A stretch of 22,065 nucleotides of DNA, taken from Clostridium sp. UBA2485 (GTDB lineage Bacteria; Bacillota; Clostridia; Clostridiales; Clostridiaceae). The position numbers and the translations under genes were made by a program. The notes under the pieces are model-generated. The model was given only the letters and a program-made list of their open reading frames with translations. It did not search any database and was not told the DNA's origin. Shown in pieces: positions 1-7,231 of this stretch (the first letter of the stretch is position 1; each line of letters starts with the position of its first letter). The stretch is from positions 639-22,703 of the forward strand of contig NZ_DDOV01000069.1 in assembly GCF_002341865.1 (NCBI RefSeq). The letters run 5' to 3'.

Positions 1-71
1 CCAAAGGTTTTAGCTAAATATAATTTTTGTTCTTCATTTGGATAAATTCTATATTTATAAGCCTTTAATAT
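1..71 (-). pseudogene. tnpB: TnpB (IS605 OrfB) N-terminal fragment, truncated by window edge
   Basis: The minus-strand frame from 71 down to 1 reads ILKAYKYRIYPNEEQ followed by KLYLAKTFG. This matches the usual TnpB start, where MLKAYKYRIYP leads into the RNA-guided nuclease fold. Only about 24 codons are inside the window, so the RuvC residues cannot be checked. The expected start ATG is an ATA at 71-69. No ATG, GTG or TTG lies in frame between it and the upstream stop TGA (83-81). A Shine-Dalgarno-like GGTGAGG ends only two bases before the ATA, which suggests a small deletion or point change at the start. It could still be translated weakly from AUA, or the rest of the gene may be intact but silent. 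Confidence 0.65.
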
Positions 72-80
72 ATCCTCACC

Positions 81-210
81 TCATTTCATTCCTTGATTTT
101 TTATATACTTTTAACTATATCTATGGCCACACCACCGATTATTATAATACAATAACTTCTCTTCTATACTTTATAACTAATACTAAATGATTATTATTGT
201 CTAATTTCAT
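81..210 (-). pseudogene. tnpA: Remnant of IS200-like transposase tnpA with internal deletion
   Basis: From the ATG at 210-208 the minus strand reads MKLDNNNH then LVLVIKYRREVI and stops at 144-142. This is the N-terminus of Y1 transposases (MKLDNN..H...YHLVLVVKYRRKVI) with several residues missing after the first His. In another frame, GGVAIDIVK followed, after a one-base shift, by YIKNQGMK and a stop at 83-81 matches the usual TnpA C-terminus (GGAPIEVIK.YIENQG). The whole catalytic middle, including the HUH motif and the catalytic Tyr, is absent. So the gene has lost about 100 codons and carries a frameshift, leaving both ends joined directly before tnpB. Confidence 0.65.
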
Positions 211-212
211 CA

Positions 213-305
213 ATGACACTACCTTTCAGCTAATGTAGCTGATTATAGTTTGTCATACTTGTTGCCTATCGGCAACTGCTATTCATCTTCCACTTATAGA
301 AGATG
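213..305 (-). ncRNA. Group I intron-like core (candidate IStron ribozyme remnant)
   Basis: Nested stems on the minus strand fit the P5-P6-P7-P8 order of a group I intron. CATCTTC/GAAGATG (305-299 with 290-284) would be P5. GTTGCC/GGCAAC with a GATA loop (276-261) would be P6. ATGACA (256-251) pairs with TGTCAT (218-213), and CTA (248-246) with TAG (221-219), giving a P7-like helix that encloses CAGCTA-cat-TAGCTG (241-227) as P8. The strand before the last helix, AAAGGTAGTGTC, resembles the conserved S element and GACAAACTATAA the R element. The position directly before tnpA fits an IStron. P3 and P1 could not be assigned, so an ordinary structured IS605 end remains possible. Confidence 0.4.
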
Positions 306-373
306 GGAGAATTTCGCACAATTATATTAAATAGAATTTAAGGATATTATCACTGCTATTAGTGACTGTAAGT

Positions 374-411
374 AACAATTTTTTATCTAATATTATAAAT
401 AAAAAATTGTT
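374..411. repeat. 13-bp perfect inverted repeat
   Basis: AACAATTTTTTAT and its exact reverse complement are separated by 12 bases. A second, shorter stem (TCACT/AGTGA) lies beside it around 350-365. Both may be peripheral stems of the IS605/IStron 5' end or AT-rich noise. Confidence 0.4.
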
Positions 412-420
412 AAAGTTCAA

Positions 421-799
421 TTTTCATTTTTAACTAACTTTATAGATAAATTTAAACAATAATAAGAATAGCATAATCTCAGATTTTTATATTCTTCAAG
501 TTTAATATTATCAATATTCTAAATATATTAAATTTTATAAAAACATACTCTAATTATACTATTAAAGCAATAATTTTTGCAAATATTTATGCAGTATTTT
601 ATTATCCAATAATAGCTTATCAATTATTAAACTTATAAATACACTGTGTTCTTATTTAATGATATTTATAATAAACTAATATAGTTTTATACTTTATATA
701 AATAAAAACATCTTTGTAGAATAACTAGCTAATATGTTAGTTTTTTATAAAGATGCCTAAAAATCTAAATTCATATAATTTTCTTTTTCTACTTATAAA
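421..799. other. AT-rich non-coding stretch
   Basis: No convincing reading frame on either strand. The only structure seen is a hairpin at 709-755, whose arms CATCTTT/AAAGATG and AACTA/TAGTT enclose a 10-base loop. On the minus strand its base is followed by TTTTTATTT, so it could be a second, weak terminator behind the transporter operon. No promoter stands out. Confidence 0.4.
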
Positions 800-825
800 A
801 AAACCACAGAAAAATCTGTGGTTTT
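800..825 (-). terminator. Rho-independent terminator of the nucleoside ABC transporter operon
   Basis: An 11-bp perfect stem AAAACCACAGA/TCTGTGGTTTT with a 4-base loop begins five bases after the last stop codon. It is followed on the minus strand by a run of T residues. Confidence 0.9.
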
Positions 826-830
826 AAATA

Positions 831-1763
831 TTATCTTGAACCTTTTTCATATGGCTGTCCTGAAGCAGCTGGTCCTTGAGTCTTTCCAACAAATCCTGCT
901 AATGCAAGCATTGTCAATACATACGGTATTGATGAATAAAATTCTGTTGGTAATGACCATGAGAAACCTTGTGCTACTATTTGGAATGATTCACCAAAGG
1001 CAAACAATAAACATGCTCCTAATAATCCAAATGGCTTCCAGTTACCAAATATCATCGCTGCTAGAGCTATAAATCCTCTACCTGCAACCATATTATCTCT
1101 AAATAATGGTGTAATACCAAGAGACAATGCAGCTCCACCAAGACCTGCCAGTGCACCTGATAAAATTACACATAAATATCTCATTTTGTATACATTTATT
1201 CCTAATGTGTCTGCTGCTTTTGGATGTTCTCCTACAGCTCTAATTCTTAATCCTAATGGAGTTTTATATATAACATAGTGTGAAACAAAAACTAATACTA
1301 TAGCAAGTATCACAAACCAGTTAATTCCACCAATTATTTCTCCTAATATAGGTATGTTTAGTATAAAATCTGGCACGTTAAAAGGTAAACTTTTAACTAT
1401 ATCTGTTTGGCCACCTCTTCCTTCAAACAATCTTGAAATTAAGAAGCTGGCAAGAGCAGTAGAAAAAAGGTTAATTGCTGTACCCGAAATAACTTGATCA
1501 GCTTTTAAATTTATACTTAAAACTGCATGAATTAACGCTAGAGCCCCTCCGGCTATCATAGCACAAACTATACCAATAAGAGGACTTCCTGATGCATAAG
1601 TTCCATAAACTGCAAAAAATGCACCTATAGTCATCATACCATCTAATCCTATATTAACTACTCCAGATCTTTCTGAGAACATTCCACCAAGAGCTGCAAA
1701 AATTAGAGGCGTTGCTATCCTAAGTGTAGCTGTTAATAATGCAATTGCATTTAAATTACTCAT
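831..1763 (-). CDS. nupQ: ABC transporter permease, nucleoside type (NupQ/YufQ-like)
   Basis: Second membrane subunit of a BmpA-type purine nucleoside importer, 310 residues. It is hydrophobic throughout, with about eight to ten membrane spans, and carries the family's N-terminal segment GGMFSERSGVVNIGLDGMM. A later segment, GLRIRAVGEHPKAADTLGIN, is the cytoplasmic coupling loop that touches the ATPase. The ATG overlaps the stop of the preceding permease gene by 8 bases, so the two are translationally coupled. It is the last gene of the operon, with a strong terminator right behind it. The exact substrate (guanosine, adenosine or other nucleosides) cannot be read from the sequence. Confidence 0.88.
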   Translation of the reverse strand: MSNLNAIALLTATLRIATPLIFAALGGMFSERSGVVNIGLDGMMTIGAFFAVYGTYASGSPLIGIVCAMIAGGALALIHAVLSINLKADQVISGTAINLFSTALASFLISRLFEGRGGQTDIVKSLPFNVPDFILNIPILGEIIGGINWFVILAIVLVFVSHYVIYKTPLGLRIRAVGEHPKAADTLGINVYKMRYLCVILSGALAGLGGAALSLGITPLFRDNMVAGRGFIALAAMIFGNWKPFGLLGACLLFAFGESFQIVAQGFSWSLPTEFYSSIPYVLTMLALAGFVGKTQGPAASGQPYEKGSR

Positions 1764-2832
1764 TTACAATCGCCCCTTTCTTTTTCTTTTCTTCAAAGTA
1801 TTTAACAATATAATCCGTTGCAACAAATATAATAATTATTGCTTGTATTAAATATACTATTTGCTTTGGAATTCCATTTAATTGTAATGCTCTAGCACTA
1901 TTATTTAGTGCACCAAATAGTACTGCAGAACCTATACATGCTATTGGATTATTCTTTGCAAGTAACGCAACAGCGATTCCATCAAATCCATAGCTTGGTA
2001 CAGCCATAAAATCTTGAAGAGTATGCATAACTCCTGATATATGAGTTGCTCCACCAAGTCCTGCAATAGCTCCAGAAATAACCATAGCTAAAATCATATT
2101 TTTAGGTATACTTACTCCACCATATTCTGCCCCATGTGGATTTATACCAACAGCTCTAATTTCATATCCAACTGTGGTTTTCCACAATAGCCAAAAGATA
2201 AATGCCGCTACTAATATAGCTAAGAATATGCTTGTATTTGCTGGCGCTGCTTTCATAAATCTAGTAAATTGAGCACTTTCTTCAATTATCGGGGTACTTG
2301 CCTTACCAGGCACTCCAAAACGTGTTTTTAATATAATATAATTACAAAGGAATACTGATATATAGTTCATCATTATTGTATTAATAACTTCACTTGTCCC
2401 AAATTTAGCCTTTAAATAACCTGGTATTCCAGCCCATATACTACCTGCTATTATACCTGAAACTATCATTAGTGGAATGTGAATTGCTGGACTTAATCCT
2501 GGAATTGTTCCAACAATTGCAGCTGCAAGCATTCCAAGAGCAAATTGTCCTGCAACTCCTATATTAAATAAGCCGCATCTAAATGCCAACGCATGGGCAA
2601 CCCCCGCAAATATCAGTGGAGTTACTTCTGATAATGTAGTCATTATGTTTCTCTTTGTACCAAAGCTACCTTTCCAAACAATAGATATTAATTCACCTAA
2701 TGCTGTAAAGTATTTAGTTATTGGATAACCTTTAGCCCACATTATGAAAAATACTGATATAAATAGTGAAAGTATTATAGCAATAAATGGGAAAGCTATA
2801 GATTTTAAATTTTGCTTGAATTTACTTTTCAT
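1756..2832 (-). CDS. nupP: ABC transporter permease, nucleoside type (NupP/YufP-like)
   Basis: First membrane subunit of the nucleoside importer, 358 residues with a short charged N-terminus and a first span at about residues 12-33. Family segments are visible: TPLIFAGVAHALAFRCGLFN near residue 70-90 and GYEIRAVGINPHGAEYGG as the cytoplasmic coupling loop. The C-terminus is lysine- and glutamate-rich and faces the cytoplasm. The start overlaps the end of the ATPase gene by 11 bases, and its stop overlaps the next permease by 8, a tightly coupled operon. It would pair with the downstream permease as a heterodimer served by the double ATPase. Confidence 0.88.
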   Translation of the reverse strand: MKSKFKQNLKSIAFPFIAIILSLFISVFFIMWAKGYPITKYFTALGELISIVWKGSFGTKRNIMTTLSEVTPLIFAGVAHALAFRCGLFNIGVAGQFALGMLAAAIVGTIPGLSPAIHIPLMIVSGIIAGSIWAGIPGYLKAKFGTSEVINTIMMNYISVFLCNYIILKTRFGVPGKASTPIIEESAQFTRFMKAAPANTSIFLAILVAAFIFWLLWKTTVGYEIRAVGINPHGAEYGGVSIPKNMILAMVISGAIAGLGGATHISGVMHTLQDFMAVPSYGFDGIAVALLAKNNPIACIGSAVLFGALNNSARALQLNGIPKQIVYLIQAIIIIFVATDYIVKYFEEKKKKGAIVNE

Positions 2833-4366
2833 TTGCGTTAGCTCCTTTCTCCGCTTGTCCTAAAGTTCCACCAGCCATTAAAATACCAAGTTTTTGCTCT
2901 GTAGCTTCACTTCTATCAAGTATTGCAACTATCTTTCCATCATACATAACAGCAATTCTATCTGATAAAGCCATAATTTCATCAAGTTCTAAGGATACTA
3001 AAAGTACAGCTTTACCCTTATCTCTTTCTTCTACTAATCTTTTATGTATATACTCAATAGCACCAACATCTAGTCCTCTTGTTGGCTGTGCTGCAATTAA
3101 TAAATCTGGATTCTTTGAAATTTCTCTTGCTGCAATTAATTTTTGTTGATTACCACCTGATAATGCTGAAGCAGCTACTTCGTTATTTGGAGTTCTAACA
3201 TCAAATTCTTCTATAAGCTTATCACAATGAGCTTTAATTTCACTATAATTCATTGCAATACCTTTGCTAAAAGGTTTATTTCTATGAACTCCAAGTATGG
3301 AGTTTTCAAATAGTGAATACTTAAGAATTAATCCTCTTTTATGTCTATCTTCTGGAATATGTCCTACTCCTGAATCAGTAATTTCTCTTGGTGCTTTACC
3401 ATATATGTCCTTATCTTTTAATACAACTTTTCCATTTTTAGCCTTTCTAAGACCAGTTAATACCTCTAAGAATTCACTTTGGCCATTTCCATCAACTCCT
3501 GCAATACCAAGAATTTCTCCACCATTAACAACTAAATTAAGATCTTTAACAGCTTCAATTCCTCTATGATCATTTGCAGATAAGTTTTCTATTCTTAAAA
3601 CTTCACCTTTTATTTTGCTCTCTTTTTTATCAACTACTAAATTTACTTTTCTTCCCACCATTAGCTCTGCTAATTGATCAATATTAGTTTCATTAGTAGC
3701 AACGGTACCAGTTACTTTACCTCTCCTAATTATAGTAACTCTATCACTCATACTCATAACTTCTTTAAGTTTATGAGTGATTAATATTACAGATTTTCCT
3801 TCCTTCTTTAAATTCTTAATAATGTTTCCTAGCTCTTCAATTTCTTGAGGCGTTAAAACGGCTGTAGGCTCATCAAGTATTAATATTTCAGCTCCTCTAT
3901 ATAATGCTTTTAATATTTCAACTTTTTGTTGTTGGCCTACAGAAATATCCTCAATTACAGCCTTTGGATCAATTGCAAAGCCATATTTTTTTGAAAGCTC
4001 TTCAACATTTTTAATAGCGGTTTTCATATCAAGCTTAGCACCTTTTTTAGGTTCTGTGCCTAATACTATATTTTCAGCTACAGTAAAATTGTGAACAAGC
4101 ATAAAATGCTGATGCACCATACCTATTCCCAAGCCAATAGCATCATTAGGATTAGCTATTTTACTTATTTTACCGTTTACATAAATATCACCCTTATCCT
4201 GTTGATATAATCCATATAGAATATTCATTAGTGTAGTTTTACCTGCACCATTTTCTCCAAGTAAAACATGAGTTTCGCCTTTTAAAAGTTCAAAATCCAC
4301 ATTGTCATTGGCAATAGTTCCAGGGAAAACTTTGGTTATACCTTTCATTTCTATTACCTTGTTCAT
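2822..4366 (-). CDS. nupO: ABC transporter ATP-binding protein with two ATPase domains (NupO/YufO-like)
   Basis: Energy-coupling subunit of the nucleoside importer, 514 residues, typical of the sugar/nucleoside double-ATPase class. Domain 1 has Walker A GENGAGKT (37-44), signature SVGQQQ (142-147) and Walker B ILILDEPT (161-168). Domain 2 is degenerate at the nucleotide site: GVDGNGQSE (290-298) replaces a Walker A, and the Walker B reads DLLIAAQPTRGLD (421-433), though LSGGNQQK (402-409) is intact. Such asymmetry is normal in this class. The ATG is preceded by AAGGAGG at good spacing. It lies 224 bases after the lipoprotein gene, with competing hairpins in the gap, and overlaps the permease gene by 11 bases. 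Confidence 0.92.
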   Translation of the reverse strand: MNKVIEMKGITKVFPGTIANDNVDFELLKGETHVLLGENGAGKTTLMNILYGLYQQDKGDIYVNGKISKIANPNDAIGLGIGMVHQHFMLVHNFTVAENIVLGTEPKKGAKLDMKTAIKNVEELSKKYGFAIDPKAVIEDISVGQQQKVEILKALYRGAEILILDEPTAVLTPQEIEELGNIIKNLKKEGKSVILITHKLKEVMSMSDRVTIIRRGKVTGTVATNETNIDQLAELMVGRKVNLVVDKKESKIKGEVLRIENLSANDHRGIEAVKDLNLVVNGGEILGIAGVDGNGQSEFLEVLTGLRKAKNGKVVLKDKDIYGKAPREITDSGVGHIPEDRHKRGLILKYSLFENSILGVHRNKPFSKGIAMNYSEIKAHCDKLIEEFDVRTPNNEVAASALSGGNQQKLIAAREISKNPDLLIAAQPTRGLDVGAIEYIHKRLVEERDKGKAVLLVSLELDEIMALSDRIAVMYDGKIVAILDRSEATEQKLGILMAGGTLGQAEKGANANEK

Positions 4367-4502
4367 CCCGCTTCCTCCTTATACTAACAACCTTCACTAC
4401 CATTCTCAATAAATTTGAGATAATTACTAATATTATACTACATTTTTTCTATACCTCTAGCATGTATTTTTTGGATAAAGAAAGGAAAATTTTTGATTCT
4501 TA

Positions 4503-4554
4503 AAATCTAGCTCATGAGTAACAAAAGCTAGATGCAAACGGACATCTAGCTTTT
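4503..4554 (-). promoter_or_regulatory. Competing hairpins between bmpA and the ATPase gene
   Basis: AAAAGCTAGATG (4523-4534) is the exact complement of CATCTAGCTTTT (4543-4554), a 12-bp stem with an 8-base loop. A third copy, AAATCTAGCT (4503-4512), can pair with the same middle strand. In RNA the two stems are mutually exclusive. The first hairpin ends in TTTT then GTTACTC, so it is at most a leaky terminator. The likely role is to lower ATPase and permease expression relative to the binding protein. Confidence 0.55.
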
Positions 4555-4590
4555 ATTATACTATTTTTTTATTTACCAGTAAAGTAACAA

Positions 4591-5697
4591 TTATTTAAAA
4601 TTCTTAGCTTCTTCTCTTGTTGCTGGAGCCTTTATTTCTCCCTTAATAATTTTTTGTTCATAATCTTTAGCAAGATCTATAACTTCTTTTGGAGTATTTT
4701 TTTCTGTTGTTTCAGCAATACCAACTGCACCATCTTTTAATCCTAATTCTATATGTCCAGCTTTAAACTCATTATTAACTACAGCTTTTGTAGCATCATA
4801 AGTTGCAACATCAACTCTCTTAATCATAGAAGAAAGTATTACATTAGCATATTTCTGTAAGTCTTTTTCAGCTGCTTGGTCTTTATCAACACCAATAGCC
4901 CAAACTTCTTTTCCTGCATCTTTTAATTCTTGAGTTGCTTTAAACATTCCTATTCCAACTCCACCAGCTGAATGATATATAACATCACAACCTGAGTCGT
5001 ATAATGCTTTAGCTAATTCGTATCCTTTATTTGTATCATCGAATGAATCCGCATATTTAACGTTTTTACCAGCTTTTTTTCCATCTGGACTCTCTAATAA
5101 TTTTCCTGCTTCTGGGTTAACAGCTTTAACGCCAGCTACAAATCCTGATTCGAATTTTTGAATTGTATCAAAGTCTTTTCCACCTATAAATCCAACTTGA
5201 TTTGTTTTTGTCATTTTACCAGCTATAACTCCCATTAAGAAAGAACCTTCTTCTTCCTTAAATGTTATAGATGTAACATTTGGCGCATCTACTTTAGCAT
5301 CTATTATAGCAAATTTGCTCTCTGGGTTATTTTTTGCTGCACTTTCAGTTGCTTTATCTAATTGAAATCCTATAGCAAATGTTAAATCTGAACCTGCATC
5401 TACTAATGCTTGTAGATTTGGTTCATAATCTTCTTTTTTCTTAGATTCTATTGGTTTATATTCTACACCAAATTCTTCTACTGCTTTTTTAACACCTTCA
5501 TCTGCTGATTGGTTAAATGATTTATCATTTAATCCACCTTCATCTGTTGCAAGACCTATCATGATCTCACTTTTCTTTCCTTCTCCTGTACTTGCTCCGC
5601 CTTCATTTTCTTTAGTTGCAGATGATCCGCAGCCAACTAGCACTCCAGCAGTTAATATAGCTGATGCCAGAACTGCCACCAATCTTTTCATTTTCAT
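4591..5697 (-). CDS. bmpA: BmpA-family nucleoside-binding lipoprotein
   Basis: Extracellular substrate-binding protein of the nucleoside ABC importer, 368 residues. The N-terminus has basic residues, a hydrophobic stretch and the lipobox LVGC, so Cys23 would carry the lipid after signal peptidase II cleavage. A flexible Ser/Gly/Glu-rich linker follows. The Bmp/Med (PBP1) fold is recognised by DEGGLNDKSFNQSADEG shortly after the linker and by GFIGGKDFDTIQKFESGFVA and HSAGGVGIGMF in the middle. AGGAGG stands seven bases before the ATG. A promoter lies about 100 bases upstream. Family members bind purine nucleosides; a different small ligand cannot be excluded. Confidence 0.92.
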   Translation of the reverse strand: MKMKRLVAVLASAILTAGVLVGCGSSATKENEGGASTGEGKKSEIMIGLATDEGGLNDKSFNQSADEGVKKAVEEFGVEYKPIESKKKEDYEPNLQALVDAGSDLTFAIGFQLDKATESAAKNNPESKFAIIDAKVDAPNVTSITFKEEEGSFLMGVIAGKMTKTNQVGFIGGKDFDTIQKFESGFVAGVKAVNPEAGKLLESPDGKKAGKNVKYADSFDDTNKGYELAKALYDSGCDVIYHSAGGVGIGMFKATQELKDAGKEVWAIGVDKDQAAEKDLQKYANVILSSMIKRVDVATYDATKAVVNNEFKAGHIELGLKDGAVGIAETTEKNTPKEVIDLAKDYEQKIIKGEIKAPATREEAKNFK

Positions 5698-5725
5698 AAA
5701 ACTAACCTCCTAAGATTACACTGTG

Positions 5726-5757
5726 TATTATGTAAGTTACGGTGTTATTACATAATA
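5726..5757. promoter_or_regulatory. 10-bp inverted repeat in the bmpA leader
   Basis: TATTATGTAA and TTACATAATA are exact complements separated by 12 bases, between the bmpA promoter and its ribosome-binding site. It could be an RNA stem in the leader or a repressor operator. No riboswitch class I know matches it. Confidence 0.4.
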
Positions 5758-5792
5758 ATAATCACCCTTACTATATTTAACACTATGTTACT

Positions 5793-5822
5793 ATTATAAT
5801 TAAAAAGTACTTACATATTCAA
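5793..5822 (-). promoter_or_regulatory. Candidate sigma-A promoter of the bmpA operon
   Basis: Minus strand TTGAAT (5822-5817), an 18-base spacer, then a consensus TATAAT (5798-5793). The predicted transcript start is near 5786, leaving a leader of about 90 bases before bmpA. Confidence 0.6.
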
Positions 5823-5970
5823 CTGTTTTATAAATTTTTTTAATTTAGTTAATAAATTTTTTTTTATTTTTTAATCAATTTTATATATTTTATAATTATT
5901 TATACAGCATTTCTAATTAATGGTTTCTTTTCATTCTTAGTTACAATTTTTTTGATAAAAGGGAAATAGA

Positions 5971-5993
5971 GACTGAGCAGTATCTGCTCAGTC
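5971..5993 (-). terminator. Hairpin closing the glycine reductase operon
   Basis: GACTGAGCAG/CTGCTCAGTC, a 10-bp stem with a 3-base loop, starts four bases after the grdD stop. The tail on the minus strand is TCTATTTCCCTTTT, T-rich but interrupted, so termination may be partial. Confidence 0.7.
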
Positions 5994-5997
5994 AATA

Positions 5998-7164
5998 TTA
6001 TCCTAAATATTCAGCCTTTTTTAATATTTCAGTTGCCTTTTCTGAATCTTCCTCGGCAACTAAAACTATTGGTCCAGTACAGCCCATTCCACTTTCAGAA
6101 TAAATATTTTCTTTCCATAATGTTTTACATGCATTTTCAAGTTCAAGTATATCTATTCCTGCTATTGAATAAGTTACAACCTTCTTTTCTGGCATTTTTA
6201 TATCTTCATCAGAACTTTCAACTTTAGTTGCTTTTTTAGCTGTTTTATCTATAAATTGTTGAAGTCCAACCTTATTAGCTTTTTCAAATTCTTCTCTAGC
6301 TATATCTAAAACCTTATTTTCTGCACAGGTTGCACAATATCTTAAGGCTTCAGCTATAAGTGGTGCACCGGAAGCTCTTGAAACTATGTTAACCAGTTTA
6401 TCATAGTTTTCCCCTACTCCAGGCCCATAACCAGCACCAACAGTCTCGTAATTTCCACCGGTTGTAAATGAAGAGAATATTTTTACAAGTAGATTTCCTG
6501 TTAATGAGTCGCATACCATAACATCTGGAGTTCCAGCCAACAGGTCATTTCCTCTCATAACAGCTCCACCATCTGCTCTTAATGATCCCGTAAATTCAAA
6601 ATTGTATCCTGCTTCTTTTACTTCATTTAATATCCTCTCAACTTGTCTAGCTCCATCTAGGTTTAATATACCAACCTTTGGATTTTTTATTCCATTTGAT
6701 TTAGCAACTGCTATACCAGATATAGCGTTTTTAACCATTCCTTCAACTCTATTTGTTGAAGTTGTTCCTGTAGTAGTTGCTATTATCATCTCTTTTCCTT
6801 TACCAGGAGCTAAAACTTTACCTACAGTAGATACCCCTATTGGAAAATCAAAATGCTGAGTAACGCATCCATCTAATTTACCATTTTCAAGCATTTCAGT
6901 CATTTTGCTATGGCCTTCTTCTGCAGTTTCTGCTTCTATTATTTCAAAATCAGCATCAACTTTTGGACCTATTAATACTATATCAAAGTCACCATATTTA
7001 GATTTAGCAAGTTCAGCAGCTTTAACCATTTCTTCTACGCCATGTTCAGAGCCTAATATAGTTAATCCTATCCTTACTCTTTTCCTAAATTGACCGCTTT
7101 TTATTCCATTTGCTATATCATTAAATACCTCAGCTATCATTGCTTTGGTTGCATTTTGGCTCAT
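5998..7164 (-). CDS. grdD: Glycine reductase complex component C, subunit alpha (GrdD)
   Basis: Part of the protein C complex that takes the acetyl group from the carboxymethyl-selenoether route and releases acetyl phosphate. 388 residues, the usual family length, related to PlsX/phosphotransacetylase-like folds. Cys362 in the C-terminal GMGCTGP corresponds to the thiol shown by others to be essential in Eubacterium acidaminophilum GrdD (Cys359); Cys100 is the second expected cysteine. A CATC motif at 277-280 is also present. AGGGGTG precedes the ATG at good spacing. It follows grdC after 67 bases that contain a 10-bp hairpin, and is the last gene of the operon. Confidence 0.95.
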   Translation of the reverse strand: MSQNATKAMIAEVFNDIANGIKSGQFRKRVRIGLTILGSEHGVEEMVKAAELAKSKYGDFDIVLIGPKVDADFEIIEAETAEEGHSKMTEMLENGKLDGCVTQHFDFPIGVSTVGKVLAPGKGKEMIIATTTGTTSTNRVEGMVKNAISGIAVAKSNGIKNPKVGILNLDGARQVERILNEVKEAGYNFEFTGSLRADGGAVMRGNDLLAGTPDVMVCDSLTGNLLVKIFSSFTTGGNYETVGAGYGPGVGENYDKLVNIVSRASGAPLIAEALRYCATCAENKVLDIAREEFEKANKVGLQQFIDKTAKKATKVESSDEDIKMPEKKVVTYSIAGIDILELENACKTLWKENIYSESGMGCTGPIVLVAEEDSEKATEILKKAEYLG

Positions 7165-7186
7165 AGTTACACCCCTTTTCTTAAGT

Positions 7187-7213
7187 GTAGTTCCTCTAAA
7201 TTTGAGGAACTAC
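7187..7213 (-). repeat. Intercistronic hairpin between grdC and grdD
   Basis: GTAGTTCCTC/GAGGAACTAC, a perfect 10-bp stem with a 7-base loop. There is no T-run behind it on the minus strand, so it looks like a processing or stabilising stem rather than a terminator. Confidence 0.65.
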
Positions 7214-7231
7214 TTATTTATTTTCACTTAA

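Larger units (their letters stand above)
1..420 (-). mobile_element. Decayed 5' part of an IS200/IS605-family element (possible IStron)
   Basis: Three things on the minus strand belong together: a TnpB-like N-terminus running off the left edge, the two ends of a TnpA (Y1 transposase) reading frame just upstream of it, and a run of stem-loops before tnpA. This is the gene order of IS605-type elements, and stem-loops resembling a group I intron before tnpA are the mark of clostridial IStrons. The outer left boundary is not defined; the 420 limit covers the last clear hairpin. The pentamer TTGAT, the target reported for the IStron CdISt1, occurs on the minus strand near 511 and 620, but neither can be proved to be the insertion point. 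The tnpA lesions show the copy cannot move by itself. Confidence 0.6.

Noticed and set aside
818..1072. Plus-strand frame opposite the end of the second permease gene
   Set aside because: It overlaps the operon terminator and a well-supported permease, with no ribosome-binding site.
5698..5970. Purine riboswitch upstream of bmpA
   Set aside because: None of the conserved purine aptamer loops or the three-way junction sequence is visible; only a simple inverted repeat is present.
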